Below are positions 35,480 through 44,146 of a stretch of 64,000 nucleotides of DNA, in pieces; positions within the stretch are counted from its first letter, which is position 1; each line of letters starts with the position of its first letter. The notes beneath the pieces are model-generated. The model worked only from the letters and a program-made list of their open reading frames with translations. It was not told the DNA's origin and ran no database searches. A program made the translations under genes and the position numbers. The DNA is taken from NCBI RefSeq assembly GCF_024508235.1, contig NZ_CP101943.1, forward strand, positions 310,001-374,000, read 5' to 3'. Source of the DNA: Halococcus qingdaonensis. GTDB taxonomy: Archaea > Halobacteriota > Halobacteria > Halobacteriales > Halococcaceae.

Positions 35480-36577
35480 ATGACAGCAGATCTCTTCGCA
35501 CCGCTCGAACTGCGCGAGACGACGATCCCGAACCGGGTGATGGTCTCGCCGATGTGTCAGTATTCCTGTGACGACCGCGACGGGCTGGCGACCGACTGGC
35601 ATCTCGTCCACCTCGGCAGTCGGGCGTCCGGCGGGGCCGGCGTCGTGATGACCGAGGCGACCGCCGTCGAAGCCCGTGGGCGCATCTCGCCGGAGGATCT
35701 CGGCATCTGGAGCGACGCACACACCGAGGCGCTCGCGCCGATCGCCGAGTTCGTCAAATCGCAGGGCTCGGTGCCCGCGATCCAGCTCGCCCACGCCGGC
35801 CGGAAGGCGTCGAAGGCCCGGCCGTGGGACGGCGGCGAGCCGCTCCAGCCCGACGAGGGTGGCTGGGAGACGATCGCACCGAGCGACCAGCCGTGGCCCT
35901 ACGAGAACGGCGAAACGGCGACCGCGAAGATGGACCAGGACGACATCGAGGACGTCATCGACTCGTTCAGCGCTGCCGCCGAGCGTGCCGACGAGGCGGG
36001 CTTCGACGTCGTCGAGGTCCACGCGGCCCACGGCTACCTCCTCCACGAGTTCCTCTCGCCGGTCACCAATCATCGGACGGACGACTACGGCGGCGACTAC
36101 GAGGGCCGGAGCCGGCTGGTCCGCGAGGTGACCGCCGCGGTACGGGAGGTCTGGCCCGACGACAAACCGGTCTTCGTTCGGATCTCGGCGACCGACTGGC
36201 TACCCGACCGTGAATCCTGGACGGTCGACGACTCGGTGCGACTGGCCGACGATCTCGCCGCAGCGGGCGCGGACCTCATCGACGTGAGCGCCGGCGGTAA
36301 CGATCCCGACCCACAGATCCCCTATCGGGGACCGGGCTACCAGCTCCCCTACGCCGACCGCATTAGCCGCGAGCGCGAGTCGGAGATCGCCGTCGGCGCA
36401 GTCGGCGGTATCTCCTCCCCTGAGCAGGCCGACGCGCTCGTCCGCAACGGCCGGGCCGACATGGCCATCGTCGGCCGCGAACATCTCCGTGATCCGTATT
36501 TCTCGCTGCACGCCGCCCGCGAGCTCGATCGGCCTGAGGCCGCCGAGCCACCTATCCAGTATCGGCGCGGGTTCTGA
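35480..36577 (+). CDS. NADH:flavin oxidoreductase, old yellow enzyme (YqjM-like)
   Basis: This 365-residue FMN TIM barrel has the features of the YqjM class. These are RVMVSPMCQYSC with the flavin-tuning Cys, LVHLGSRASGGAGVVMTEAT, IQLAHAGRKASK, and HAAHGYLLHEFLSPVTNHR with the substrate His pair. YGGDYEGRSRLVREV and VGGISSPEQADALV follow. It reduces activated C=C bonds with NAD(P)H. The physiological substrate is unknown. It is likely monocistronic. Confidence 0.93.
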   Translation: MTADLFAPLELRETTIPNRVMVSPMCQYSCDDRDGLATDWHLVHLGSRASGGAGVVMTEATAVEARGRISPEDLGIWSDAHTEALAPIAEFVKSQGSVPAIQLAHAGRKASKARPWDGGEPLQPDEGGWETIAPSDQPWPYENGETATAKMDQDDIEDVIDSFSAAAERADEAGFDVVEVHAAHGYLLHEFLSPVTNHRTDDYGGDYEGRSRLVREVTAAVREVWPDDKPVFVRISATDWLPDRESWTVDDSVRLADDLAAAGADLIDVSAGGNDPDPQIPYRGPGYQLPYADRISRERESEIAVGAVGGISSPEQADALVRNGRADMAIVGREHLRDPYFSLHAARELDRPEAAEPPIQYRRGF

Positions 36578-36751
36578 GCGGCTCGATCGTTGCGAGTCCC
36601 ACACCAGCACCGAGATAGCGCTAGACGTCGACTGGTGCTCGAATTGAACCGTCACTCTCACTACCACTGGCCTCGCACGATCAGCACAGCCGATGGATGG
36701 AACTACTTCTGGTGACTGTCGGCACGCGTCGTCCCGAGATAGGACCCTGTG

Positions 36752-37468
36752 ATGCGGAGACGGGACTACCTTCGCGGGCTGGGTGCGATCGCCGGCATCG
36801 TCGGTGTCGCGGGCTGTTCGTCGAGCACTTTCGAGGAATCGGTCGCGGGTCCGACGGCCCAGGAGCCAGCAGGAAACGCACCCGACGAGCCACGCACCGA
36901 ACGCACTGCGCCGGGATCGGTGACCACCCGGACCGCCGATGAACCGACCGCCAGCCAGACGGCCCAGCCGACGACTACGGTGACACCGATCCCGACGCCG
37001 GAACCGCCCGCGAACAGGCTGTTGCTCGCGCCGGCACTCGGTACGGGCTGGGGGTACGTCGACGGCTCCGCGCCACGGGTTCGGGACAACGGCACGATAA
37101 CGGCGCTCTATCGTGGGACGCAGGCGTACGCGCGGACCCTTCGGACACGACTCTGGCCGTGCGAGGGTCGGACGCTCGACGCGCTCGGCGGAACGTGTTC
37201 GCTCGGGAGCCTCCCCAGCCGATATCGCTCGCGCGACGACATCGAGACGGCGGATCCCTCGATCGGCGAGACCGCGTTCGCGTGGTGGTCGGGGCCACGG
37301 ACCGACATGGAAGTCGTCGCGGCCGATCACGTGTTCCGTATGACCCACACACCACTCGCGGCGCAAGTGGACGAGGGTACGGCCAGCCTGCCGTCCCGCG
37401 CTGCACGGCTGACCGAACTCATCGGGTTCGCCCGACAGCAAGCCGAAAAGCTCGCCTCGTCCGACTGA
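36752..37468 (+). CDS. Tat-exported lipoprotein of unknown function
   Basis: This 238-residue protein begins MRRRDYLRGLGAIAGIVGVAGC, a twin-arginine signal with a lipobox (VAGC), so it is predicted to be lipid-anchored outside the membrane. A Pro/Thr-rich stalk (about 45-85) precedes a domain of about 150 residues (LLLAPALGTGWGYVDGSAP...VVAADHVFRMTH). Two Cys (WPCEG, GGTCS) could form a disulphide. No family recognised. ATG 36752 is preferred over GTG 36749. Confidence 0.7.
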   Translation: MRRRDYLRGLGAIAGIVGVAGCSSSTFEESVAGPTAQEPAGNAPDEPRTERTAPGSVTTRTADEPTASQTAQPTTTVTPIPTPEPPANRLLLAPALGTGWGYVDGSAPRVRDNGTITALYRGTQAYARTLRTRLWPCEGRTLDALGGTCSLGSLPSRYRSRDDIETADPSIGETAFAWWSGPRTDMEVVAADHVFRMTHTPLAAQVDEGTASLPSRAARLTELIGFARQQAEKLASSD

Positions 37469-37582
37469 ACCGTCGCGTCGAGGACCGTCTCCCGATCGTC
37501 CTCGTCTCTTTCGAGTCCGAGAAACGCACGATCGACTGCCGGGGCCGAAAGAGGCACCCGTCTGGTGGCCGTTCTCTACCCG

Positions 37583-38419
37583 ATGGCAACCGAAAACCGA
37601 AGCGATACGTTCGACATCGGCGGCGAGGACACCGTCCACCGACTGGGCTACGGTGCGATGCGACTCACCGGCGAGGAGATCATCGGCCCGCCGAACGACG
37701 AGGAGGAAGCGAAGGATGTCCTCAGCCGAGCGACCGAACTCGGCGTGGACTTCATCGATACCGCTGACTCCTACGGGCCGGCGGTCTCCGAGCGCCTGAT
37801 CGGCGAGGCGCTCGCGCCTTACGATGACGTGTTCGTCGCGACCAAAGGCGGGCTTTGGCGCGACGACCGGGACGGCTCGTGGCCGAAATGTGGCCAACCG
37901 GGTTACATCCGCAACTCGATTCTGGGCAGTCTCGACCGACTCAAGACGGATACGATCGATCTCTACCAGTATCATCGTCCGGACCCCGACGTGGACTACG
38001 CCGAGGCGGTCGAGACCTTCGCCGATCTCAAAGAGGAGGGGAAGGTCACCCACGTCGGTGTCTCGAACGTCTCGGTCGAGCAGCTCGAAACGGCCCGCGA
38101 CGTGGTCGAGATCGCCACCGTCCAGAACCAGTACAACATCGGCGACCGCGAGCACGAGGAAGTCCTCGACTACTGCGAGGAGCACGACATCGGCTTCATC
38201 CCGTGGGCACCGCTTGGCTCGGGCGACCTCGACGGGCTCGGCGAGGTGGCGGACAACCACGACGCGACCGAGTATCAGGTCGGGCTCGCCTGGCTGCTCC
38301 AGCATTCGCCCGTGATGCTCCCGATCCCGGGCACGTCGAGCGTCGAGCACGTCGAGGAGAACATCGCCGCCAGCGATATCGAGCTCACCGACGAGGAGAT
38401 CGAGACGATCGAGAACTGA
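37583..38419 (+). CDS. Aldo/keto reductase
   Basis: This 278-residue NADPH-dependent (beta/alpha)8 reductase has the catalytic tetrad Asp and Tyr in FIDTADSYGP, Lys in VATKGGLW and His in LYQYHRPDPD. The cofactor-binding C-terminal PIPGTSSVEHVEENI is complete. The length is slightly short of the usual 300 or more. ATG 37583 matches the family start; an upstream in-frame start at 37565 is weaker. Confidence 0.93.
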   Translation: MATENRSDTFDIGGEDTVHRLGYGAMRLTGEEIIGPPNDEEEAKDVLSRATELGVDFIDTADSYGPAVSERLIGEALAPYDDVFVATKGGLWRDDRDGSWPKCGQPGYIRNSILGSLDRLKTDTIDLYQYHRPDPDVDYAEAVETFADLKEEGKVTHVGVSNVSVEQLETARDVVEIATVQNQYNIGDREHEEVLDYCEEHDIGFIPWAPLGSGDLDGLGEVADNHDATEYQVGLAWLLQHSPVMLPIPGTSSVEHVEENIAASDIELTDEEIETIEN

Positions 38420-38469
38420 ACCGGAAAACGAGCAATCACACTCGATTTTCTGGACCAACCATTGTCGGT

Positions 38470-38580
38470 GGCGGTGGCGCGCGATGAATCCGGCCGAAGG
38501 CCGGAGAACGCGCGAGGGATGAGTGAACGAGCGAAGCGAGTGAGCGAATCGGCTGGGGAGGGTGTGGCTTGCGGTTCTCA
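38470..38580. repeat. Intergenic GC-rich repeat with 3-nt-loop hairpin
   Basis: The 250-bp gap after the aldo/keto reductase holds a GC-rich palindromic tract. It has CCGGCC/GGCCGG with loop GAA inside a GCGCGCGA..GAACGCGCG frame, followed by GAGCGAAGCGAGTGAGCGAA. The hairpin type (6-8 bp, three-base loop) is the same as in the three-copy family, but the shared blocks of that family are absent. Confidence 0.5.
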
Positions 38581-38669
38581 TTTTCGCCAGAATTCGCTGT
38601 GAGGTCGTCGCTTAGTTGGCTAAAAGTTGATAAAAAATGTCGGAAAATCTTGATGCGTGGGTGTGGGAT

Positions 38670-39224
38670 TCACGAATCGCGCTGTTCGAGCCATTCCTCC
38701 CGCAACAGGCCGTATTGGAGCATGTCGCGATGCTCGCCGTCGATGAACATATACTTGCGGCGGCGACCTTCCTTGCTGAAGCCGAGCGATTCAAGCAATC
38801 CCTGGGATGCGTCGTTGAAATCGAACGCCCCCGCGCCGATGGCGGGTGTCTCGTAGCTCCGAAAGACGTACTCGACGACGAGCGCGACTGCCTCGGTGCC
38901 GTAGCCCTCACCGTGGACCTCCGGCACGAGCCAGTAGCCGAGCTCCGGGCGCTTCCAGTCGGCGTCCTCGACCGAGACGACGCCGACTCGTCGGACCGCT
39001 CCCTCGTTGGGTTGGCCAGGGCCCGCGTCATCATCGAGACAGACGAGAAAGCGATCGGTCGCTTCGGTATCCCACTCCTCGACCTGTTTTCGATTTCTGA
39101 GTGGGGAACCGAGCGGATAGCGAATCTCGGGATTCGCGGATGCGCGCTGGGTGAACGGAACGTCCTCTTCCTCGACGGTGCGGAGCGTGACGCGCTCGCC
39201 GCGCTCGATGCGTGCGCCGGGCAT
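38670..39224 (-). CDS. GNAT N-acetyltransferase, RimJ/RimL type
   Basis: This 184-residue acetyltransferase starts with ERGERVTLRTVEEEDVPF. Its acetyl-CoA loop is in LGYWLVPEVHGEGYGTEAV, with the usual ARLLEKLGF equivalent as LLESLGFSKEGRRRKY. Such enzymes acetylate protein N-termini or small amines; the target is not inferable. The stop is 75 bp from the dph2 end region on the other side of a short gap, and both are minus strand. Confidence 0.88.
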   Translation of the reverse strand: MPGARIERGERVTLRTVEEEDVPFTQRASANPEIRYPLGSPLRNRKQVEEWDTEATDRFLVCLDDDAGPGQPNEGAVRRVGVVSVEDADWKRPELGYWLVPEVHGEGYGTEAVALVVEYVFRSYETPAIGAGAFDFNDASQGLLESLGFSKEGRRRKYMFIDGEHRDMLQYGLLREEWLEQRDS

Positions 39225-39294
39225 GACCGTACATCCCGGATGAACAGGTTATGCGTTCCGACTCAGTTCGTTCCAATAGTCAGATCTCTGTCAC

Positions 39295-40344
39295 CTACCA
39301 GGTGCCGTGGAACGTGTCGAACGAGAGCGAGTCGAGCGGCTCGTTGCCGACGGCGATCTCGTACTCACCCGGCGTGAGCATCGGCTTGTGGAATTGCGGG
39401 CCGTCATCGGTCGTAATTCTCGGACAGCCGGTGTTGACGAACGCGTCCATGTCGAAGTTCCGGAGCCGATCGGGCGTCACCTCGTCCATCGTGATGAGGT
39501 AGGCGTTGTCGTTCGCCTCGACGATCTCCTCGGCCTGATCGTAGCGACCCTGACCGATCTTCGTACAGAAGATGACGCCCCACTTCTCGGCGTCCATCGC
39601 GCGGTGGACGGCACCGTAGCGCTGCTTGAGGAACTTCTCGGTGTCGGCGATCGAGACGGCGTTGTTGACGGGATCGGCGATCACGACTTTCTTGTCCGGG
39701 TGTTCCATCGCCAGCCCGAGCGGGTGGAACTTCCCGCCACCGACGTAGAGCACCTGGTCGGCGTCGATGTCCGCCGAGGCGTAGTTACAGCCCAGTACCT
39801 GTCCTTCGTGGGTGAGTCGCTCGTCGCCGCGGCGAGTGTGAACGTCGAAATCCCGCTCTTCGAGCCACGTGCGCATCTCCTCGAACTTGTTCATGTGCTG
39901 GGCGGTCGTCACGAGGCCGACGTCGGGGTTCTCGTCGGGATCGGCGAGTTCGTTCAGGGAGTCCTCCAGGATCGGCTCGACGTCGACGTTCGAGAAGAGC
40001 GGCACGTAGATGATCTTGTCCGATTCCTTCATCGGCGAGTGGCCGAAGTGGACGAACACATCAGTTCGGCGCATCATGTATGTGTCGAGGTCACAGGCCC
40101 CGTAGCAGGGTTGACCCGACAGGAGAACTCGAACGTTGTCGGGCAGGCGCTCGCGCAGGTCGTCCGTCACTGCTGGGCCGCGGCGTTTCAGTCCCTCGGG
40201 GAACTGCAACCCGACCTTCTTCGCGTCGCGCTCGTCGACCGCCTCGACGATCCTGTCGAGCTCGTAGTCCCACTCCCGGTCGTGTTTGAGCGCCATCCCC
40301 GTCTTGGTGAGGTCGCCCGATTTCGATTCCGACGTGTGGCTCAT
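39295..40344 (-). CDS. dph2: 2-(3-amino-3-carboxypropyl)histidine synthase, diphthamide synthesis
   Basis: This 349-residue radical enzyme modifies the conserved His of elongation factor 2, transferring the aminocarboxypropyl group of SAM with a 4Fe-4S cluster. The three Cys ligands are visible in SGQPCYGACDLD, VLGCNYASAD and VNTGCPRITTD. GLQFPEGLKRRGPAV near residue 45 is typical. The start at ATG 40344 is the first of several; a later in-frame ATG sits 16 codons on. Confidence 0.95.
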   Translation of the reverse strand: MSHTSESKSGDLTKTGMALKHDREWDYELDRIVEAVDERDAKKVGLQFPEGLKRRGPAVTDDLRERLPDNVRVLLSGQPCYGACDLDTYMMRRTDVFVHFGHSPMKESDKIIYVPLFSNVDVEPILEDSLNELADPDENPDVGLVTTAQHMNKFEEMRTWLEERDFDVHTRRGDERLTHEGQVLGCNYASADIDADQVLYVGGGKFHPLGLAMEHPDKKVVIADPVNNAVSIADTEKFLKQRYGAVHRAMDAEKWGVIFCTKIGQGRYDQAEEIVEANDNAYLITMDEVTPDRLRNFDMDAFVNTGCPRITTDDGPQFHKPMLTPGEYEIAVGNEPLDSLSFDTFHGTW

Positions 40345-40504
40345 TGGCCGGTTTACCGCCTCCTGCCGTTTAGTCTCGGCGTTTTGACGAGCGACGAGAC
40401 GATGGCAACGCGGGGAACGGCTCCGCCGTGATCCCGTTTTGTGCGAACGGAGCGACACCGTCCCCATCCACAGCTCTCGTCGGTCCGTTCACGTCCACCA
40501 CCTC

Positions 40505-41164
40505 TTACCCCTCGCCGACGACATGGTGAACGAGCGCGGCTTCGGCCTTCCGGAGATGCTCGGCGGCCGTCCCGGGCGCACAGTCCAACTCCTGGGCGAC
40601 GTCGGCGACCGTGGCCTCCCGCGGTGTCTCGTAATAGCCGCGTTCGAGCGCGATCGTCAGTGCCTCGGACTGGCGCTCGCTCAGGGCGCTCGCGGCATCC
40701 ATCCGCCCCGCGTCGTACTGGCCGGCGCGTCGAACGTCGACGTCGACGCCGGGCGGGGCCTCGTCGAGCGCGCGCTGGAGCGATGCGGCCGTCCCGACGA
40801 CGGTGAGGCCGATGGTGCGGTCGGTGCGGTAATCGATCGGTGGCATCACGACGATGCTGCCGTGCGTGAAGGCGTCGGTCAGTCGCCGCGTTCCGGCGTC
40901 GAGTCGCTCGCGCGCGTAGACGTAGAACCCGTCGCCGTCGGTCGACACCACCTCGTGCTCCAGGACCGTCGCGACGTCAGCGAGCGTCTCCGCGTAGGGT
41001 TCGGGCGGCCCCTCGGCGTAGAATATCATCGTGTTCGTCTCGCCGACGGCGGGGTTCCACTGGAGGAGGCGATAGGACTCGTATCCCTCGTGGCTGGCGA
41101 CGAACTCGTGCATCGGATGGATGATCCCTTCGCTCTGGCCGAGGCGCAGTCGCAGATATTTCAT
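40505..41164 (-). CDS. Bacterio-opsin activator-like HTH regulator
   Basis: This 219-residue regulator has an N-terminal sensor-like domain (to about 155). A C-terminal HTH_10 follows: LSERQSEALTIALERGYYET, then TVADVAQELDCAPGTAAEHLRKAEAAL. The Bat/HTH_10 family controls bacteriorhodopsin and many redox or light-related haloarchaeal genes. It is transcribed divergently from the second nuoCD, 113 bp away, with a palindrome at its own promoter, suggesting that it regulates itself and possibly nuoCD. Confidence 0.9.
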   Translation of the reverse strand: MKYLRLRLGQSEGIIHPMHEFVASHEGYESYRLLQWNPAVGETNTMIFYAEGPPEPYAETLADVATVLEHEVVSTDGDGFYVYARERLDAGTRRLTDAFTHGSIVVMPPIDYRTDRTIGLTVVGTAASLQRALDEAPPGVDVDVRRAGQYDAGRMDAASALSERQSEALTIALERGYYETPREATVADVAQELDCAPGTAAEHLRKAEAALVHHVVGEG

Positions 41165-41186
41165 GACGGGTGTTGTCGTCCTGGAA

Positions 41187-41194
41187 CTTAAACT
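41187..41194 (-). promoter_or_regulatory. TATA-like element of the HTH regulator gene
   Basis: On the minus strand AGTTTAAG lies 23-30 bp ahead of the ATG at 41164, the leaderless spacing. The 16-bp palindrome ends two bases upstream of it, over the presumed BRE. Confidence 0.5.
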
Positions 41195-41195
41195 A

Positions 41196-41211
41196 GCCTC
41201 GCTAGCGAGGC
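41196..41211. promoter_or_regulatory. 16-bp perfect palindrome between the HTH regulator and nuoCD2 (operator candidate)
   Basis: GCCTCGCTAGCGAGGC is fully self-complementary and lies where TFB would bind at the regulator promoter, and 67 bp from the nuoCD2 ATG. A dimeric HTH protein bound here would interfere with its own transcription. The identity of the bound protein is inference. Confidence 0.6.
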
Positions 41212-41249
41212 AGAACGCGCTCGATGCTGGCGATCGATCGTCCGGTATC

Positions 41250-41267
41250 GTCGGCCGGCAAGCCGAC
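41250..41267. promoter_or_regulatory. 6-bp inverted repeat before nuoCD2
   Basis: GTCGGC and GCCGAC flank six bases and end 10 bp ahead of the ATG at 41278. It overlaps the expected transcript start, and could be a repressor site or a 5' hairpin. Confidence 0.3.
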
Positions 41268-41277
41268 AGTTCACAGC

Positions 41278-42930
41278 ATGAGCTCGCAGTCACCCATCGA
41301 ACCGCGGAACGACGATCTCGACGAACCGCTCGCGGAACTGCTCTCCCCGTACACCGTCGCCCGCGACGACCACCGCAACGCACCGGGATTCGTCGTGCGA
41401 CCCGACGAGGTCCAGGACGTCCTGTTCACGCTGCGCGACGAGGCGGGCTTCGATCACTGTTCGAACGTCACCGCTCAGGAGTACGAAGACCGCTTCGAGA
41501 GCATCTATCACCTGAAGAAATACGCCGATCCGACCGCCGAAGTAAGCGTCATCGTCCCCACACCGCGGGACGATCCCGTGAGCCAGAGCGCGGAGCCGGT
41601 CTACCGAACCGCCGACTGGCACGAGCGCGAGGCCTACGATCTGGTTGGTATCGAGTACGAGGACCATCCGGATCTACGCCGGATCCTCCTGCCCGAGACG
41701 TGGCAGGGCCATCCGATGGGGCTGGAGTACAACCAGGAGAAACCCCAGATCGTCACGCTCGAAGCGCACGCCAACCCGCTCGAAGACGACCAACACGACG
41801 CCGGTTCGGATACGATGTTCCTGAACATCGGCCCACACCACCCGGCGACCCACGGCGTGCTCCATATCGAGACGGTGCTCGACGGCGAACAGGTCGCCGC
41901 CGTCGATCCGGATCCGGGCTATCTCCATCGCTGCGAGGAACAGCTGTGTCAGCAAGGGACCTACCGCCACGAGATCATGCCCTACCCGGACCGCTGGGAC
42001 TACCTTGGCGGACAGATTCTGAACGAGTGGGCGTACGCCCGTACCGCCGAGGAGCTCGCGGATCTCGACGTACCCGAATACGCACAGCTCATCCGCACGA
42101 TGAGCGGCGAACTCTCGCGAATCCTCGCCCACATGCTCGCGATCGGGACGTTCGCGCTCGACGTCTACGGGGAGTTCACCGCGACCTTCATGTACGCTCT
42201 CCGCGACCGCGAGATCGTCCAGGGAATCCTCGAAGACCTGACGGGCCAGCGGCTGATGTTCAACTACCTCCGGCTCGGTGGCGTGGCCTGGGACCTGCCC
42301 GAACCGCGCGCAGCGTTTTTCACGAAGATCCGTGATTTCCTGAACGAACTCCCACACAAACTCGACGAGTATCACGATCTGCTCACGACGAACGAGATCT
42401 TCCAGCTTCGATGCGTCGATACCGGGGTCCTTGACGCCGAGACGGCGAAACAGTACGGCTGCACCGGCCCCGTCGCCCGCGCCTCGGGCGTCGACTACGA
42501 TCTGCGCCGTGACGATCCCTACGGCTACTACCCCGAACTCGATTGGGACGTCGTGACTGCCGAGGAGGGCGACAACTATGCACGCGTGCTCTGTCGGCTC
42601 CAGGAGATCGAGCAGTCCGCACGTATCATCGATCAGTGTGTGGATCTGCTCGAAGATTGGCCGACAGACGACCGCGAGATCCAGTCGAACGTGCCCCGGA
42701 CGCTGCGCCCGGACGACGCCGAGCTCTATCGCGCCGTCGAGGGCGCGAAGGGCGAGCTCGGTATCTACATCCGGAGCGACGGCACCGACACACCGGCCAG
42801 ATTCAAGATCCGCAGTCCGTGTTTTGCGAACCTCCACGCGCTGGAAGAGATGGCCGTCGGCGAGTACGTCCCGGATCTCATCGCGTCGCTCGCGAGCCTC
42901 GATATCGTTCTCGGCGAGGTCGATCGCTGA
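41278..42930 (+). CDS. Second, stand-alone NuoCD (paralogue)
   Basis: This 550-residue protein is collinear with the operon NuoCD across the whole chain, with long identical stretches such as TEEGDNYARVLCRL-type segments and the same C-terminus ASLDIVLGEVDR. The quinone-site His (NIGPHHPATHG) and Tyr (Tyr242 in DRWDYLGGQILNEW) are kept. Residues right after the Tyr change from VSAG to LGGQ. Other changes cluster at DPDPGYLHRCEEQLCQQ and SGELSRILAH. The N-terminal ~35 residues are unrelated. No other nuo gene is adjacent; a Bat-type regulator is divergent. Confidence 0.95.
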   Translation: MSSQSPIEPRNDDLDEPLAELLSPYTVARDDHRNAPGFVVRPDEVQDVLFTLRDEAGFDHCSNVTAQEYEDRFESIYHLKKYADPTAEVSVIVPTPRDDPVSQSAEPVYRTADWHEREAYDLVGIEYEDHPDLRRILLPETWQGHPMGLEYNQEKPQIVTLEAHANPLEDDQHDAGSDTMFLNIGPHHPATHGVLHIETVLDGEQVAAVDPDPGYLHRCEEQLCQQGTYRHEIMPYPDRWDYLGGQILNEWAYARTAEELADLDVPEYAQLIRTMSGELSRILAHMLAIGTFALDVYGEFTATFMYALRDREIVQGILEDLTGQRLMFNYLRLGGVAWDLPEPRAAFFTKIRDFLNELPHKLDEYHDLLTTNEIFQLRCVDTGVLDAETAKQYGCTGPVARASGVDYDLRRDDPYGYYPELDWDVVTAEEGDNYARVLCRLQEIEQSARIIDQCVDLLEDWPTDDREIQSNVPRTLRPDDAELYRAVEGAKGELGIYIRSDGTDTPARFKIRSPCFANLHALEEMAVGEYVPDLIASLASLDIVLGEVDR

Positions 42931-42989
42931 CCACGCGTCCCGGTCCGATACGCGGGCAATTGAAACCCGCCGCGTGTCTACGCCGATCC

Positions 42990-43649
42990 ATGCCCGCCGA
43001 CCTCCCGCTCGAACACGTCCACGTCGAACCGGACAGTCCGACCGACGGTCCCGCTCCGGCGGTGTTCGTCCTCCACGGCCGCGGCGCGGACGAGCAGGAC
43101 CTCCTCCCGGTCGCCAAGCGCCTCCCCGACGAACTCCACGTCGTCAGCCTGCGCGCACCCGATCGGCTCATGCATGGCTACACGTGGTTCGAGATGGAGC
43201 TCCCCGATGACGACATCGGGCGCAGCCAGCCCGAACCCGAAGATTTCCGTCGATGTCTCGATCTCGTCGACGAGAGCATCGCTGCCGCAACCGAGCGCTA
43301 CGATCTCGACAGTGATCGCATCGGTCTGCTGGGATTCAGCCAGGGAGCCATCACCAGCCTCTCGCTGCTCTGCGAGGTGCCCGAGCGGTTCGCGTGGGTC
43401 GTCTGTTCGCACGGCTATCTGGCCGCAATACATGCGGATAGCGAGCCGGAAGACATCGCCGACACGCCGGTGTTCGTCGGCTCGGGCACCGCCGATCGGA
43501 TGATCCCGGCCGAGCGCGCCGAGCGGGCCGCAGAACGCCTCCGCGAGTGGGACTGCGACGTCGAATTCAATCGATACGAGAGTGCCCACGGCATCGGTCC
43601 GGACGAACTCGCCGATCTGGTGGGGTGGGTCGAGGATCGACTCGCCTGA
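42990..43649 (+). CDS. Phospholipase/carboxylesterase family alpha/beta hydrolase
   Basis: This 219-residue hydrolase has VFVLHGRGADEQDLL (oxyanion), the nucleophile in IGLLGFSQGAITSL, Asp in GSGTADRMIP, and His in YESAHGIGPDE. This is the YpfH/acyl-protein thioesterase-like family. The native ester is unknown. It starts 59 bp after nuoCD2 on the same strand and may read through from it. Confidence 0.9.
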   Translation: MPADLPLEHVHVEPDSPTDGPAPAVFVLHGRGADEQDLLPVAKRLPDELHVVSLRAPDRLMHGYTWFEMELPDDDIGRSQPEPEDFRRCLDLVDESIAAATERYDLDSDRIGLLGFSQGAITSLSLLCEVPERFAWVVCSHGYLAAIHADSEPEDIADTPVFVGSGTADRMIPAERAERAAERLREWDCDVEFNRYESAHGIGPDELADLVGWVEDRLA

Positions 43650-43688
43650 CCGCCACGTTGAAGACGCTCACGACCCAACCCTGTGGCG

Positions 43689-44096
43689 ATGAGCACCGAA
43701 TCGGAAGTCGAACCGGAGATCGACGCCACGACGGGTAGCCAGCCGGAGACGGTCGCGGGCGACCTCGGCGCGGCCATCGCCGACATGCCCGAATACGAGC
43801 AGTTCGTCGAGACGAAAGCCGCCGTCGAGCGCAATCCTGAGGCCCAGCAGAAGGTCCAAGAGTTCGAGCGCCTCCGTGATCAGTTCGTCCAGGCTCGCCA
43901 GACCGGCGAGGCCACGCAGGACGACCTCGAAACCCTCCAGAACGCCCAGCAGGAGCTACACAAGGTCCCCGAGATGGCCGAGTTCCTGCAGGCTCAGGAC
44001 GAGCTCGACGCGCGTCTCGAACGGCTCAACCAGGAGATCACCGCCGACCTCGACATCGACTTCGGCGACCGCATCGGCGGCTGCTGTAACGACTAA
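43689..44096 (+). CDS. YlbF/YmcA-family protein
   Basis: This 135-residue, mostly helical protein has VAGDLGAAIADMPEYEQFVE and KAAVERNPEAQQKVQEFERL, with the ELHKVPEMAEFLQAQDELD helix typical of YlbF. It ends in GDRIGGCCND, a Cys pair like that with which Bacillus YlbF-YmcA complexes bind an iron-sulfur cluster. The role in archaea is unknown. ATG 43689 is preferred to GTG 43683. Confidence 0.85.
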   Translation: MSTESEVEPEIDATTGSQPETVAGDLGAAIADMPEYEQFVETKAAVERNPEAQQKVQEFERLRDQFVQARQTGEATQDDLETLQNAQQELHKVPEMAEFLQAQDELDARLERLNQEITADLDIDFGDRIGGCCND

Positions 44097-44146
44097 CCCT
44101 CCGACGTTGTCCGGCAGTATATAGCCGTCCAGCACCTGATTTCTGT

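Noticed and set aside
36200-38581. 793-residue open frame on the minus strand
   Set aside because: It lies antisense to the old yellow enzyme, the lipoprotein and the aldo/keto reductase, all of which have clear family motifs. Long antisense frames are common in this GC-rich coding DNA.
41278-42930. Second nuoCD as an assembly duplication
   Set aside because: The two copies differ at many positions, have different N-termini and different flanks, so this is a true paralogue.
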